Of a stretch of 64,000 bases of DNA, positions 18,088-26,636 are shown one piece after another; the stretch's first letter is position 1, and the number at the start of each line of letters is the position of its first letter. The translations under genes and the position numbers were made by a program. The notes beneath the pieces are model-generated. The model saw nothing but the letters and a program-made list of their open reading frames with translations, searched no databases and was not told the origin of the DNA. Origin of the DNA: Cellulomonas_A sp047229345 (GTDB taxonomy: Bacteria > Actinomycetota > Actinomycetes > Actinomycetales > Cellulomonadaceae); contig NZ_JBFTER010000003.1 of the NCBI RefSeq assembly GCF_047229345.1, positions 1 to 64,000 of the forward strand, read 5' to 3'.

Positions 18088-18936
18088 TCACGGCGCGACG
18101 ATCGGGGCGTAGGCGTCGGGGCGGCGGTCGCGGAAGAACTGCCAGCGCTCGCGCACCTCGCGGACCTGGTCGAGGTCGACGTCCCGGACGATCAGCCCCG
18201 CCTCGGTCGAGGACGCGACGTCGCCGACGACGTTCCCGTCGGGCCCGACGACGTACGACGAGCCGTAGAACGCGACCGCCTCGTCGCCGTACTCGTTGGT
18301 CTCCGCGCCGACGCGGTTGCACGCCGCGACGAAGTAGCCGTTCGCGATGGCGGCGGCCGGCTGCTCGATCTCCCAGAGCTTGTTGGAGATGCCGGGCGCG
18401 GTGGCGTTGGGGTTGAACACGATCTCGGCGCCGTTGAGGGCCAGCGTGCGCCAGCCCTCCGGGAAGTGCCGGTCGTAGCAGATGTTGACGCCGATCTTCC
18501 CGACCGCGGTCTCGAACACCGGCCAGCCGAGGTTGCCCGGGCGGAAGTAGAACTTCTCCCAGAACTTCGGCAGGTGCGGGATGTGGTGCTTGCGGTACTT
18601 GCCGAGGTAGGTCCCGTCCGCGTCGATCACCGCGGCGGTGTTGTAGAGCACGCCCGGCTGGTCCTCCTCGTAGACCGGGAGCACGATGACGATGCCGAGC
18701 TCGGCGGCGAGCTTCGCGAACCGGTCGGTCGTCGGGCCCGGCACGGACTCCGCGTACTCGTAGTACGCCGGGTCCTGCGTGATCCCGAAGTACGGGCCGT
18801 AGAAGAGCTCCTGGAAGCAGATCACCTGCGCGCCCTGCGCGGCGGCCTGCCGCGTGAAGTCCTCGTGCAGGGCGGTCATCGACTCCCGGTCGCCCGTCCA
18901 GCCCGTCTGGGTCAGCGCCACGCGCACCACGCTCAT
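18088..18936 (-). CDS. Carbon-nitrogen hydrolase, probable beta-ureidopropionase
   Basis: 282-residue nitrilase-superfamily amidase hydrolysing N-carbamoyl-beta-alanine (or an N-carbamoyl amino acid) to the amino acid, CO2 and ammonia. The catalytic triad is visible: Glu43 (FQELFYGPY), Lys116 (KYRKHHIPH) and Cys153 (NICYDRHFPE). The KHHIP/EKFYFRPGN segment is typical of beta-ureidopropionases and N-carbamoylputrescine amidases. As first gene of the operon with dihydropyrimidinase next, the ureidopropionase role is favoured. ATG at 18936; the upstream 266 bases are shared with the divergent MocR gene. Confidence 0.9.
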   Translation of the reverse strand: MSVVRVALTQTGWTGDRESMTALHEDFTRQAAAQGAQVICFQELFYGPYFGITQDPAYYEYAESVPGPTTDRFAKLAAELGIVIVLPVYEEDQPGVLYNTAAVIDADGTYLGKYRKHHIPHLPKFWEKFYFRPGNLGWPVFETAVGKIGVNICYDRHFPEGWRTLALNGAEIVFNPNATAPGISNKLWEIEQPAAAIANGYFVAACNRVGAETNEYGDEAVAFYGSSYVVGPDGNVVGDVASSTEAGLIVRDVDLDQVREVRERWQFFRDRRPDAYAPIVAP

Positions 18937-19061
18937 CGGTCCTCCGCCTCGTCGATCCGTCGTCGCCGCCGGGCGTGCCGGTCGGCGGTCCGGTGCGGGG
19001 TCCCGGGCCCGGCGAGGGCCTCGGGGCCACGTCGCCAGGAATGTGACTGTGGGCGTTGAAC

Positions 19062-19077
19062 ATTTCTGCGGCGTAAC
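19062..19077 (-). promoter_or_regulatory. Candidate GlnR-type site before the pyrimidine operon
   Basis: On the minus strand GTTAC-N6-GAAAT is followed back by a further GAAAC at 19087-19083. The order and six-base gap match the GTnAC-N6-GAAAC half-sites bound by the actinobacterial nitrogen regulator GlnR, about 125 bases before the operon start. Site calling by eye only. Confidence 0.35.
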
Positions 19078-19202
19078 CGTGTGTTTCCCGGGCGAGAACC
19101 CCCGTGACGGCCCGGTAAACCTTCGCGGGCCCGTGCCCGGTTCGTCCCGAGCGGAGCGGCCACGGACGCCTTCTGCGCGCCCGGGGACGGCACCATGACG
19201 CC

Positions 19203-20627
19203 ATGCCCGAGGACGTCACCCGCGCCGTCGCCACAGCCGACGACTCCCCCGCCGCCGCGCCGGTGCGCCTCGCGGCACACGTCGACGACCGCAGCCCGCG
19301 AGGGATCGCCGCGACCGTCGCGCGTCTCGTCCGCTCGGGCGAGCTCGTGCCGGGCGACCGCCTGCCGACCGTGCGCGAGCTCGCCGCGGAGCTCGGGGTC
19401 TCGCCCGCGACGGTGAGCGGTGCGTGGCAGGCGCTCGCCGGGGTCGGCCTCGTGGTCTCGCGCGGGCGCGCCGGCACCTACGTCCAGCCCGAGCCCGCGA
19501 GCTGGCTCCCCCCGCGGTACCGCGACCTCGCGACCGGCGCACCCGCCGCGCGCCTCGACCTGTCGGCCGGCACCCCCGACCCCGCGCTCCTGCCGGCGCT
19601 CGCGCCCGCGCTGCGCCGCGTCGCCGAGCGGACGCCCGCGGCCGGGACGGGGACGTACCTGTCGGCGCCGCTCGTCGAGCCGCTCGAGCGGCTGCTGCGG
19701 GCGTCGTGGCCGTTCACCCCGGAGCGCCTCACGGTCGTCGACGGCGCGGTCGACGCGCTGAGCCGCACGCTCGAGCAGGTCGCGCGCTTCGGGGACCGCG
19801 TCGTCGTCGAGGACCCCTGCTTCCCGCCGATCCTCGACCTCCTCGACCAGCTCGGCCTCGAGCGGGTGCCCGTCGCCCTGGACCGCCAGGGCCTGCGCCC
19901 CGACCTGCTCGCGGCCGCGCTCGACACGGGCGCGAGCGTCGTGGTGCTCCAGCCGCGCGCGCACAACCCGACGGGCGTGAGCATGACGGCGACCCGCGCG
20001 CGCGAGCTCGCCCGGGTCCTGCGGGCACCCCGCGAGGGTCCGCGCGTGCACGTCGTCGAGGACGACCACTCGGGTGACATCTGCCGCGCCCCGGACGTGA
20101 GCCTGGGCCAGCACCTGCCGCACCGCACGGTGCACGTGCGCTCGTACTCGAAGTCCCACGGGCCCGACCTGCGCATCGCCGCCGTGGGCGGGCCCGCCGC
20201 GGTGCTCGACCCGCTCGTCGCCCGCCGGATGCTCGGGCCGGGGTGGACGAGCCGGCTGCTGCAGGAGGTGCTCGTCGACCTCATGACCGACGGCGACGCG
20301 ATGGGGGCCGTCCTGGACGCTCGCCGCGTCTACTCCGCCCGGCAGCGCGCACTCACCACCGCGCTCGCGGAGCACGGGGTGCACGTCCAGCCCGGCGACG
20401 GGATCAACCTGTGGCTGCCCGTCGCCGACGAGGTGGCGGCGCTCGTGCGGCTCGAGGCGGCCGGCATCCGGGTCGCTCCCGGCTCCCCGTTCGTCGCGAG
20501 CACGGGCGCGGGCACCGGCGCAGGACCCGCGGACGGCCGGCGCGCGGCGCACGTGCGGGTCACCGTCGGCGTGCTGCGCGACGACTTCGACGCGATCGCC
20601 CGGGCGCTCGCGCTCGCCGCGGCGTGA
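19203..20627 (+). CDS. MocR/GabR-type regulator (GntR helix-turn-helix fused to aminotransferase-like domain)
   Basis: 474-residue regulator. The winged helix of the GntR family spans about residues 28-95 (GDRLPTVRELAAELGVSPATVSGAWQALAGVGLVVSRGRAGTYV). The rest is a fold type I aminotransferase domain with DDHSGDI and the PLP-binding Lys317 in SYSKSHGPDLR. Such proteins use a PLP-bound effector, often an amine or amino acid. It is divergent from the pyrimidine operon and is the obvious candidate regulator. Beta-alanine or a PLP adduct as effector is inference. ATG at 19203, preceded by CACCAT and six bases, may be leaderless. Confidence 0.9.
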   Translation: MPEDVTRAVATADDSPAAAPVRLAAHVDDRSPRGIAATVARLVRSGELVPGDRLPTVRELAAELGVSPATVSGAWQALAGVGLVVSRGRAGTYVQPEPASWLPPRYRDLATGAPAARLDLSAGTPDPALLPALAPALRRVAERTPAAGTGTYLSAPLVEPLERLLRASWPFTPERLTVVDGAVDALSRTLEQVARFGDRVVVEDPCFPPILDLLDQLGLERVPVALDRQGLRPDLLAAALDTGASVVVLQPRAHNPTGVSMTATRARELARVLRAPREGPRVHVVEDDHSGDICRAPDVSLGQHLPHRTVHVRSYSKSHGPDLRIAAVGGPAAVLDPLVARRMLGPGWTSRLLQEVLVDLMTDGDAMGAVLDARRVYSARQRALTTALAEHGVHVQPGDGINLWLPVADEVAALVRLEAAGIRVAPGSPFVASTGAGTGAGPADGRRAAHVRVTVGVLRDDFDAIARALALAAA

Positions 20628-20769
20628 GAGCGGCCCAACGGCTGACCGCTCCCCGCGCTCGCCCACCTGGACGGCCGTCCGACGACTTGGCTCAGGTCCC
20701 CGCCGGATCCGCCGATAAGACGTCCAGCAGCGCGCACCCGGGCAGCGCCGTCGGCGGGGAGGTGGTGGC

Positions 20770-22422
20770 GTGTCGGTGACCGACGCCCCGCACGCGACGT
20801 TCGCGCACCCGGTCGACGCCCCGGACTGGGACGCGCTCGTCGACGAGCTCGAGCTGCTGCAGGAGTCCGACGCCCCCGCGTGCGTCGAGCGCGCACGCGA
20901 GTACCTCGACCTCGCCCGGCTGCACGGCGACGAGCACGCCGAGATGCGCCTGTCGTGCTGCGTCGCGTTCGCCCACCACGTGCTCGCGCAGGACGCCGAC
21001 GCGCTGCGGGCCGCGGGACGCGCGCAGCACCTCGCGCACGAGCTCGGCGACCTCGTCTGGGAGTCGCGCGCGCTCGTCTGCCAGGGGCTCGTGCACCACG
21101 AGATCGGCGACGTCGAGGGGGCGATCGACGAGCTGGACCGCGCGCTCGGGCTGCGCCGGCAGACCGACGACGACGCGGGCACCGCCTCGGTGCTCAACAG
21201 CCTCGGCACCGTCTACATGGGCATGCCGCACTTCGCGCCCCAGGCCGCGCAGGTGCTCTCCGAGGCACGCCGGCTCTGGCTCGCGGCGGACGACCCCGAC
21301 CACGCGTCGATGGCCCTGACGAACCTCGCGAAGGCCTATGTCGTCACGAGCGGGCGGCTCGCCGCGGCCAACCCGCGCGGTGCGCTCGCCGCGGCCCGCC
21401 ACGCGCTCGGCATCGCGCGCCAGTCGGTCGACGAGGCCGACGCCGCGGGGCTCGCCCGGACCGGCATCGACGCCCGGCTCGCCGTCGTCGGAGCCCACAT
21501 GCACGCGGGCGACCTCGAGGCCGCCGGGCAGGCGCTCGAGGGCACCCACGCGATGCTCCGCACCTTTCCCTCGGCGCGCCAGGAGCTGCAGTACCACGGG
21601 CTGCGCGGCCGCTGGCTCGTGCGCAGCGGGCGCCTCGACGAGGCCGTGCTCGCGCTGTGCGACGGCCTCGACCTGTGCGCCGACCTCGACCGGCCGGGTG
21701 AGCGCATCGAGCTGCTCGCGGCGCTCGTCGACGCGCACGAGGGCCGCGGTGACCTGCCGTCGGCCCTGTCGGCCCTGCGCGAGCTCCACGAGCTGACGCT
21801 CCAGCAGGGCGACGCGATCGCGGACCGCCGCGCGCTGCTGCTGAGCTCGCGGCTCGAGGTCGAGCGCGCCGAGCGGGCCGCGGACGCCGAGCGCACCCGG
21901 GCCCGCGCCCTCGAGGAGCACAACGCGCGCCTCGAGCACGAGGCGACGCACGACGCGCTCACCGGCCTGCCGAACCGCCGTGCCCTCGACGTCGCGCTCG
22001 CGCGCTGGGCGGGTGACCCGTCCCGGCGGTTCGCGTGCGTCCTGCTCGACATCGACCACTTCAAGCGCGTCAACGACAATTACTCGCACCAGGTCGGCGA
22101 CCAGGTGCTGGCGCGGCTCGGGGAGGTGCTGCACGACGTCGTGCGGGCGAGCGACCTCGCGGCACGCTACGGCGGCGAGGAGTTCGCGATCCTGCTGGAC
22201 GGGCTCACCGACGTGAACGCCGCCGACGCGTGCGAGCGGATCCGCCGCGTGATCGTCACGCAGCGCTGGGACGACCTCATCCCGGGCGGGACCCTCACGG
22301 TCAGCGTCGGCGTCGCGGTGCACCGCCCCGACGAGACGGTCGCGTCGATGCTCACGCGCGCCGACGAGGCGCTCTACCACGTCAAGCGCAACGGCCGGGA
22401 CGCGGTGCACGTCGCGCTCTGA
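20770..22422 (+). CDS. TPR-repeat diguanylate cyclase (GGDEF)
   Basis: 550-residue cytosolic protein with no membrane span. Residues 25-350 are helical repeats of TPR type (for example LVCQGLVHHEIGDVEGAIDELDRALGLR and ASVLNSLGTVYMGM). A coiled coil at about 350-395 (RLEVERAERAADAERTRARALEEHNARLEHEA) leads into a GGDEF domain from THDALTGLPNRRALD. The active site reads RYGGEEF, so cyclic di-GMP synthesis is expected. RASD five residues before GGEEF fits the RxxD product-inhibition site. GTG start at 20770 with GGGGAGG upstream. The only c-di-GMP enzyme in the window. Confidence 0.92.
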   Translation: MSVTDAPHATFAHPVDAPDWDALVDELELLQESDAPACVERAREYLDLARLHGDEHAEMRLSCCVAFAHHVLAQDADALRAAGRAQHLAHELGDLVWESRALVCQGLVHHEIGDVEGAIDELDRALGLRRQTDDDAGTASVLNSLGTVYMGMPHFAPQAAQVLSEARRLWLAADDPDHASMALTNLAKAYVVTSGRLAAANPRGALAAARHALGIARQSVDEADAAGLARTGIDARLAVVGAHMHAGDLEAAGQALEGTHAMLRTFPSARQELQYHGLRGRWLVRSGRLDEAVLALCDGLDLCADLDRPGERIELLAALVDAHEGRGDLPSALSALRELHELTLQQGDAIADRRALLLSSRLEVERAERAADAERTRARALEEHNARLEHEATHDALTGLPNRRALDVALARWAGDPSRRFACVLLDIDHFKRVNDNYSHQVGDQVLARLGEVLHDVVRASDLAARYGGEEFAILLDGLTDVNAADACERIRRVIVTQRWDDLIPGGTLTVSVGVAVHRPDETVASMLTRADEALYHVKRNGRDAVHVAL

Positions 22423-22460
22423 CGGCTCCTGCCGCGCGCAGCGGCCCGGTGCGCCGGGGC

Positions 22461-22616
22461 TACGATGACGCTGGATCCCGGGCTGGACTTGGCTCGGAGC
22501 GAGGGCCTGGACATGGGCCCGGGTTCGACGTCGGCGAGCTGCGCCGACCCCCTGACGTCGCGGGCCCGACGCTGCGCCCCGAGCCGCACCCAGCACCGCA
22601 CCCCAGGAGCGCCCCC
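22461..22616 (+). promoter_or_regulatory. Promoter and structured leader of the F420 transporter operon
   Basis: TACGAT at 22461-22466 is a good -10. The following 150-base untranslated leader contains two hairpins: arms CCCGGGC (22477-22483) and GCCCGGG (22517-22523) enclosing an inner CTCG-GAG-CGAG stem, then a perfect seven-bp hairpin GTCGGCG/CGCCGAC at 22530-22548. No known riboswitch class is recognised. Confidence 0.4.
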
Positions 22617-23672
22617 ATGTCCCGCCCTGCCCGCCCCGTCCGTCCGGCGCCCGCCGCGCGCGCGCTCGCACGCCGCCGCCGCGCCGGTGCCCTCGTGCTC
22701 GTGCTCTCCCTCGGTGGCGCGCTCGCCGCCTGCGCACCGACGACCGCGACGCAGGAGCCCGTCACCGCGTCGCCGTCGGCCTCCGGCGGCTTCTCCCCCG
22801 TCACGCTCGACAACTGCGGCACCGAGGTCCGCCTCGACGCCCCACCCGAGCGGGTCGTGACCATCAAGTCGACCGCGACGGAGATGCTGCTCGCGCTCGG
22901 CCTCGAGGACGCCCTGGTCGGCACGGCGTTCGCCGACGGCCCGGTCCCCGAGGAGTACGCCGACGCCGCGGCCGGCATCCCCGTGCTCTCGGACAAGGTC
23001 CCCGGCCAGGAGGCGCTGCTCGAGGTGCAGCCCGACCTCGTCTACGGGGGCTGGGAGTCGAACTTCTCCCCCGACGGCGCCGGCGACCGCGAGGCCCTCG
23101 GGGCGCTCGGCATCGCGACGTACGTCGCACCCGCCGCGTGCAAGGGCGAGGCGTACATGCCCGACCCGCTGACGTTCGACGAGCTGTTCGACGAGATCCG
23201 CGAGGTCGCGTCGCTGTTCGGCGTGGCCGACCGGGCCGAGGAGCTCGTCGCGGAGCAGGAGGCCGCGCTGGCGTCCGTGACCCCGGCGGCCGAGGGGACG
23301 ACGGCGCTCTGGTACAGCTCGGGCACCGACACGCCGTACGTCGGCGCGGGCATCGGCGCCCCGCAGATGATGCTGGAGGCGGTCGGCCTGACCAACGTCT
23401 TCGCCGACGTGCACGACACGTGGACCTCGGCGGGCTGGGAGCAGGTCGTCGCCGCGGACCCCGACGTGATCGTGCTGGTCGACGCCGCGTGGAACACGGC
23501 CGCGTCCAAGATCGAGCTCCTCGAGTCCAACCCGGCGACCCGCGAGCTCACCGCCGTGCGCGAGCGGCGCTACCTCACGCTGCCGTTCCCCGCGGCCGAG
23601 GCGGGCGTGCGCAACGCCGACGCGGTCGTCGACCTCGCCGAGCAGCTCGCCGCGCTGCCGGCCGCACGCTGA
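22617..23672 (+). CDS. Periplasmic-binding lipoprotein of a proposed F420-0 ABC transporter
   Basis: 351 residues with a long basic signal sequence and lipobox LAACA (Cys39). The mature part is a cluster A-III/FepB-like fold (RVVTIKSTATEMLLALGLEDALVGTAF; later ALWYSSGTDTPYVGAGIGAPQMMLEAVGLTN). By fold it could be a siderophore or cobalamin receptor. Its permease and ATPase lead directly into cofD, which is the arrangement for which an F420-0 transporter has been proposed. ATG at 22617, with AGGAG seven bases upstream. Ligand is inferred, not shown. Confidence 0.75.
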   Translation: MSRPARPVRPAPAARALARRRRAGALVLVLSLGGALAACAPTTATQEPVTASPSASGGFSPVTLDNCGTEVRLDAPPERVVTIKSTATEMLLALGLEDALVGTAFADGPVPEEYADAAAGIPVLSDKVPGQEALLEVQPDLVYGGWESNFSPDGAGDREALGALGIATYVAPAACKGEAYMPDPLTFDELFDEIREVASLFGVADRAEELVAEQEAALASVTPAAEGTTALWYSSGTDTPYVGAGIGAPQMMLEAVGLTNVFADVHDTWTSAGWEQVVAADPDVIVLVDAAWNTAASKIELLESNPATRELTAVRERRYLTLPFPAAEAGVRNADAVVDLAEQLAALPAAR

Positions 23673-23692
23673 CGGGCGGGCGACCCCCCGGC

Positions 23693-24724
23693 ATGGAGCG
23701 AGCCCCCCGTCGTCCGCCGCTGACCGTGCTCCTCGCGGTCGGCGGGGCGCTGCTCGTCGCCACGGTGCTCGTGACCGTGACGATCGGGCCCGCGGACATC
23801 GCCGTCGCCGACGTCGGGCGCAGCATCGCCGCCCACCTCGGGCTCCCGGGCGCCGCCCCGGTGCCGCGCCTGCTCGACGCGATCGTGTGGGAGCTGCGCC
23901 TGCCCCGCGTGCTCACCGCCGCGGCGGTCGGTGCCGGGCTCGCTCTCGCCGGGGCCGTGATGCAGAGCCTCACGCGCAACCCGCTCGCCGACCCCTACCT
24001 GCTCGGGCTGTCCGCGGGCGCGTCGCTCGGGGCGGTCGCGGTGCTCGTGGTCGGCGTCGGGCTGCTCCTGCCGGTCGCGGCGTTCGCGGGCGCACTGGCC
24101 GCCCTGGTCGCGACCCTCGCGCTCGCGCGCACCGGCGGCGTCCTGACGCCGGGCCGGACCGTGCTCGCGGGGCTCGCCGTCTCCCAGCTCGCTGCGGCCG
24201 GCACGTCGTTCGTCATCTTCTGGACCGCGACCGGCGACTCCTACCGCGAGATCCTCAGCTGGCTCATGGGGTCGCTCGCGGGGGCCACGTGGCCCTCGGT
24301 GTGGATCGCGGGCGGTGCGCTCGCGGTCGTGGGCGCCGTCCTGGTGCTCAGCGCGCTGCGGCTCGACGCGTTCGCGTTCGGGGACACCTCCGCCGCGGCG
24401 CTCGGCATCGACGTGGGCCGCACGCGCTGGACGCTCATGACGCTCGTCGCGCTGCTCACGGGCGCGATGGTCGCGGTCAGCGGGGCCATCGGCTTCGTCG
24501 GGCTCGTCCTGCCGCACGCCGTCTCGGTGGTCACGGGGCCCGCGCACCGCCGGCTGCTGCCCGTCGCCGCGCTCACCGGCGCCGTCTTCCTCGTGTGGGC
24601 GGACACGCTCGCGCGCACCGTCTTCGACCCGCGGGAGCTGCCCGTGGGGATCATCACCGCGCTGATCGGCGTCCCGGTGTTCGCGGTGCTGCTGCGCCGC
24701 GGTCGGGGGGTCGCGTGGAGCTGA
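23693..24724 (+). CDS. FecCD-type permease of the proposed F420-0 transporter
   Basis: 343 residues with about nine to ten membrane spans. FecCD/BtuC marks are visible: ELRLPRVLTAAAVGAGLALAGAVMQSLTRNPLADPYLLGLSAGA near residues 65-110 and GAIGFVGLVLPHAV (the ATPase-contact region) near residue 265. ATG at 23693, 20 bases after the receptor gene; the end overlaps the ATPase gene by ten bases. Confidence 0.85.
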   Translation: MERAPRRPPLTVLLAVGGALLVATVLVTVTIGPADIAVADVGRSIAAHLGLPGAAPVPRLLDAIVWELRLPRVLTAAAVGAGLALAGAVMQSLTRNPLADPYLLGLSAGASLGAVAVLVVGVGLLLPVAAFAGALAALVATLALARTGGVLTPGRTVLAGLAVSQLAAAGTSFVIFWTATGDSYREILSWLMGSLAGATWPSVWIAGGALAVVGAVLVLSALRLDAFAFGDTSAAALGIDVGRTRWTLMTLVALLTGAMVAVSGAIGFVGLVLPHAVSVVTGPAHRRLLPVAALTGAVFLVWADTLARTVFDPRELPVGIITALIGVPVFAVLLRRGRGVAWS

Positions 24725-25626
24725 CGCTGACGGGCGTGCGGACGCGGCTCGGCGGGCGCTGGGTCGTGGACGGGATCGACGCGACCCCGCCCCCCGGCCG
24801 TCTGACCGGGCTGCTCGGGCCCAACGGCGCGGGCAAGACGACGCTGCTGCGGCTCGTCGCCGGGCTGCTCGTGCCCGAGGGCGGGGCGGTGCTCGTCACC
24901 GCCGGGCAGGACGCGGGCGACACCACGGCCCCGACCGGTCCGGCGGGCGTCGACCGCTCGGCCGTGCCCGCCGGTCAGGTCCCCGGGCACGTGCACGGGC
25001 AGGTCCCCGTGCACGGGCTCCCCCGCCGCACCCGTGCCCGCCGGATCGCGCTGCTCGAGCAGGAGTCGTCGAGCACCGTCCCGCTGTCGGTGCACGACGT
25101 CGTGGCGCTCGGCCGCATCCCCTACCGCACGGTGTGGGGCACCGACCCGGACCCCGCGGCGGTGGCGCGCGCGCTCCGGCACGCCCGCGCGGAGCACCTC
25201 GCGGAGCGGCCGTGGTCGTCGCTGTCGGGCGGCGAGCGCCAGCGCGTGCACGTCGCGCGTGCCCTCGCGCAGGAGCCGGAGCTGCTGCTGCTCGACGAGC
25301 CGACGAACCACCTCGACGTCAGCACGCAGCTGAGCCTGCTCGCGTTCGTCCGCGACCTGGGCACCACGACGGTCGCGGCGCTGCACGACCTCAACCTCGC
25401 TGCGGCGTTCTGCGAGCACGTGCTCGTGCTCTCCGGCGGGCGGCTCGCCGCCGCCGGGCACCCGCGCGACGTGCTGCGCCCCGAGCTCCTGCGCGAGGTC
25501 TACGGGGTGGACTGCGACGTGCTGACGCACCCACGCACGGGTCGCCCGGTCATCGCGTTCGCCGAGCCCACGAGCGACCCGGCGCCCACCTCCCCCGCAC
25601 CCCCGACCGACGGAGCGCCCGCATGA
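24715..25626 (+). CDS. ATPase of the proposed F420-0 transporter, with a His/Pro/Gly-rich insert
   Basis: 303 residues of the FepC/BtuD kind: Walker A GPNGAGKTT (about 36-44), Q-loop LLEQESSS, signature SLSGGERQR, Walker B LLLLDEPTNHLD, switch His in VAALHDLN. Unlike most relatives, about 45 extra residues (roughly 60-105, with PGQVPGHVHGQVPVHG-like wording) sit between the first beta layer and the Q-loop. A C-terminal Pro/Thr tail is probably disordered. GTG at 24715 overlaps the permease; the end overlaps cofD by ATGA. Confidence 0.85.
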   Translation: MELTLTGVRTRLGGRWVVDGIDATPPPGRLTGLLGPNGAGKTTLLRLVAGLLVPEGGAVLVTAGQDAGDTTAPTGPAGVDRSAVPAGQVPGHVHGQVPVHGLPRRTRARRIALLEQESSSTVPLSVHDVVALGRIPYRTVWGTDPDPAAVARALRHARAEHLAERPWSSLSGGERQRVHVARALAQEPELLLLDEPTNHLDVSTQLSLLAFVRDLGTTTVAALHDLNLAAAFCEHVLVLSGGRLAAAGHPRDVLRPELLREVYGVDCDVLTHPRTGRPVIAFAEPTSDPAPTSPAPPTDGAPA

Positions 25627-26636
25627 AGATCACCGTCCTGTCCGGCGGCGTCGGCGGCGCCCGGTTCACGCGCGGGCTGCTCGCTCACCTGCGCTCGACC
25701 CTCCCGGGGGGCCCGGACGACCACACGGGCACGTCCGCCGAGGTCACGGTCGTCGCGAACACCGGCGACGACATGTGGTTCCGCGGTGTGCGGGTCTGTC
25801 CCGACCTCGACACCCTGATGTACACGCTCGGCGGGGCGGTGCACGAGGACCAGGGCTGGGGGCGGCGCGAGGAGACGACGCGCACGAGCACCGACCTCGC
25901 CGCGTACGGGCTGGGCGGCGAGTGGTTCACGCTCGGCGACCTCGACCTCGCGACGCACCTGGCCCGCACCGAGCTGCTGCGCACCGGGCTCGGGCTCGCC
26001 GAGGTGACCGCCCGGCTGTGCCGGCGCTGGTCGCCCGGCGCCCGCCTCCTGCCGATGACCGAGCAGGAGGTCGAGACGCACGTCGAGGTCGACGGCCCGG
26101 ACGGCGCGCCCGAGCTGCTGCACTTCGAGGAGTGGTGGGTGCGGCACCGTGCCGCGCTGCCCGCGCGCCGGTTCGTGCAGGTCGGCCTCGAGCGGGCGAC
26201 CGCCGGCCCGGGGGTCCTGGACGCGCTGCTCGACGCCGACGTCGTGGTCGTCCCGCCGTCGAACCCGGTGGTCTCGGTCGGCACGATCCTCGCGGTCCCG
26301 GGGGTGCGCGAGGCGCTGCGGACGACGCCCGCGCCGGTCGTGGGCGTGAGCCCGGTCGTCGGCGGGGCCCCCGTGCGCGGCATGGCCGACGCGTGCCTGC
26401 GGGCGATCGGGGTCGAGACGAGCGCCGCGGCCGTCGCCCGGCACTACGGCCGGCGCTCGGAGGGCGGCGTCCTCGACGCGTGGCTCGTCGACACGGTCGA
26501 CGCGGGTGCGGCGGAGGCGCTCGCCGCCGAGGGCTGGACCACCCAGGCCGTCCCGACGCTCATGACCGACGTGCCCACCACGGCCCGGATCGCCGCGGAC
26601 GCGCTCGCGCTCGTCGGGGTCGGCCTCACCCGCTAG
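25623..26636 (+). CDS. cofD: CofD/FbiA, 2-phospho-L-lactate (or PEP) transferase of F420 synthesis
   Basis: Joins the lactyl/enolpyruvyl phosphate carried on GDP to the deazaflavin Fo, giving (dehydro-)F420-0. 337 residues, near the usual 330. Family marks: N-terminal VLSGGVGGARFTRGLL, VVANTGDDMWFRGVRVCPDLDTLMYTLGG (residues about 42-75), VVVPPSNPVVSVGTIL and VVGGAPVRGMADAC. ATG start overlaps the transporter ATPase. The stop TAG shares a CTAG palindrome with the cofC stop on the other strand. Confidence 0.95.
   Translation: MKITVLSGGVGGARFTRGLLAHLRSTLPGGPDDHTGTSAEVTVVANTGDDMWFRGVRVCPDLDTLMYTLGGAVHEDQGWGRREETTRTSTDLAAYGLGGEWFTLGDLDLATHLARTELLRTGLGLAEVTARLCRRWSPGARLLPMTEQEVETHVEVDGPDGAPELLHFEEWWVRHRAALPARRFVQVGLERATAGPGVLDALLDADVVVVPPSNPVVSVGTILAVPGVREALRTTPAPVVGVSPVVGGAPVRGMADACLRAIGVETSAAAVARHYGRRSEGGVLDAWLVDTVDAGAAEALAAEGWTTQAVPTLMTDVPTTARIAADALALVGVGLTR

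Noticed and set aside
19043..19058. A second GlnR-like pair, GTGAC with GAAC
   Set aside because: The gap between the half-sites is about ten bases, not six.
22617..25626. Siderophore or vitamin B12 importer
   Set aside because: The protein folds allow it, but the unbroken link to cofD and the absence of iron or cobalamin genes favour the F420-0 proposal. Kept as an alternative in the entries.
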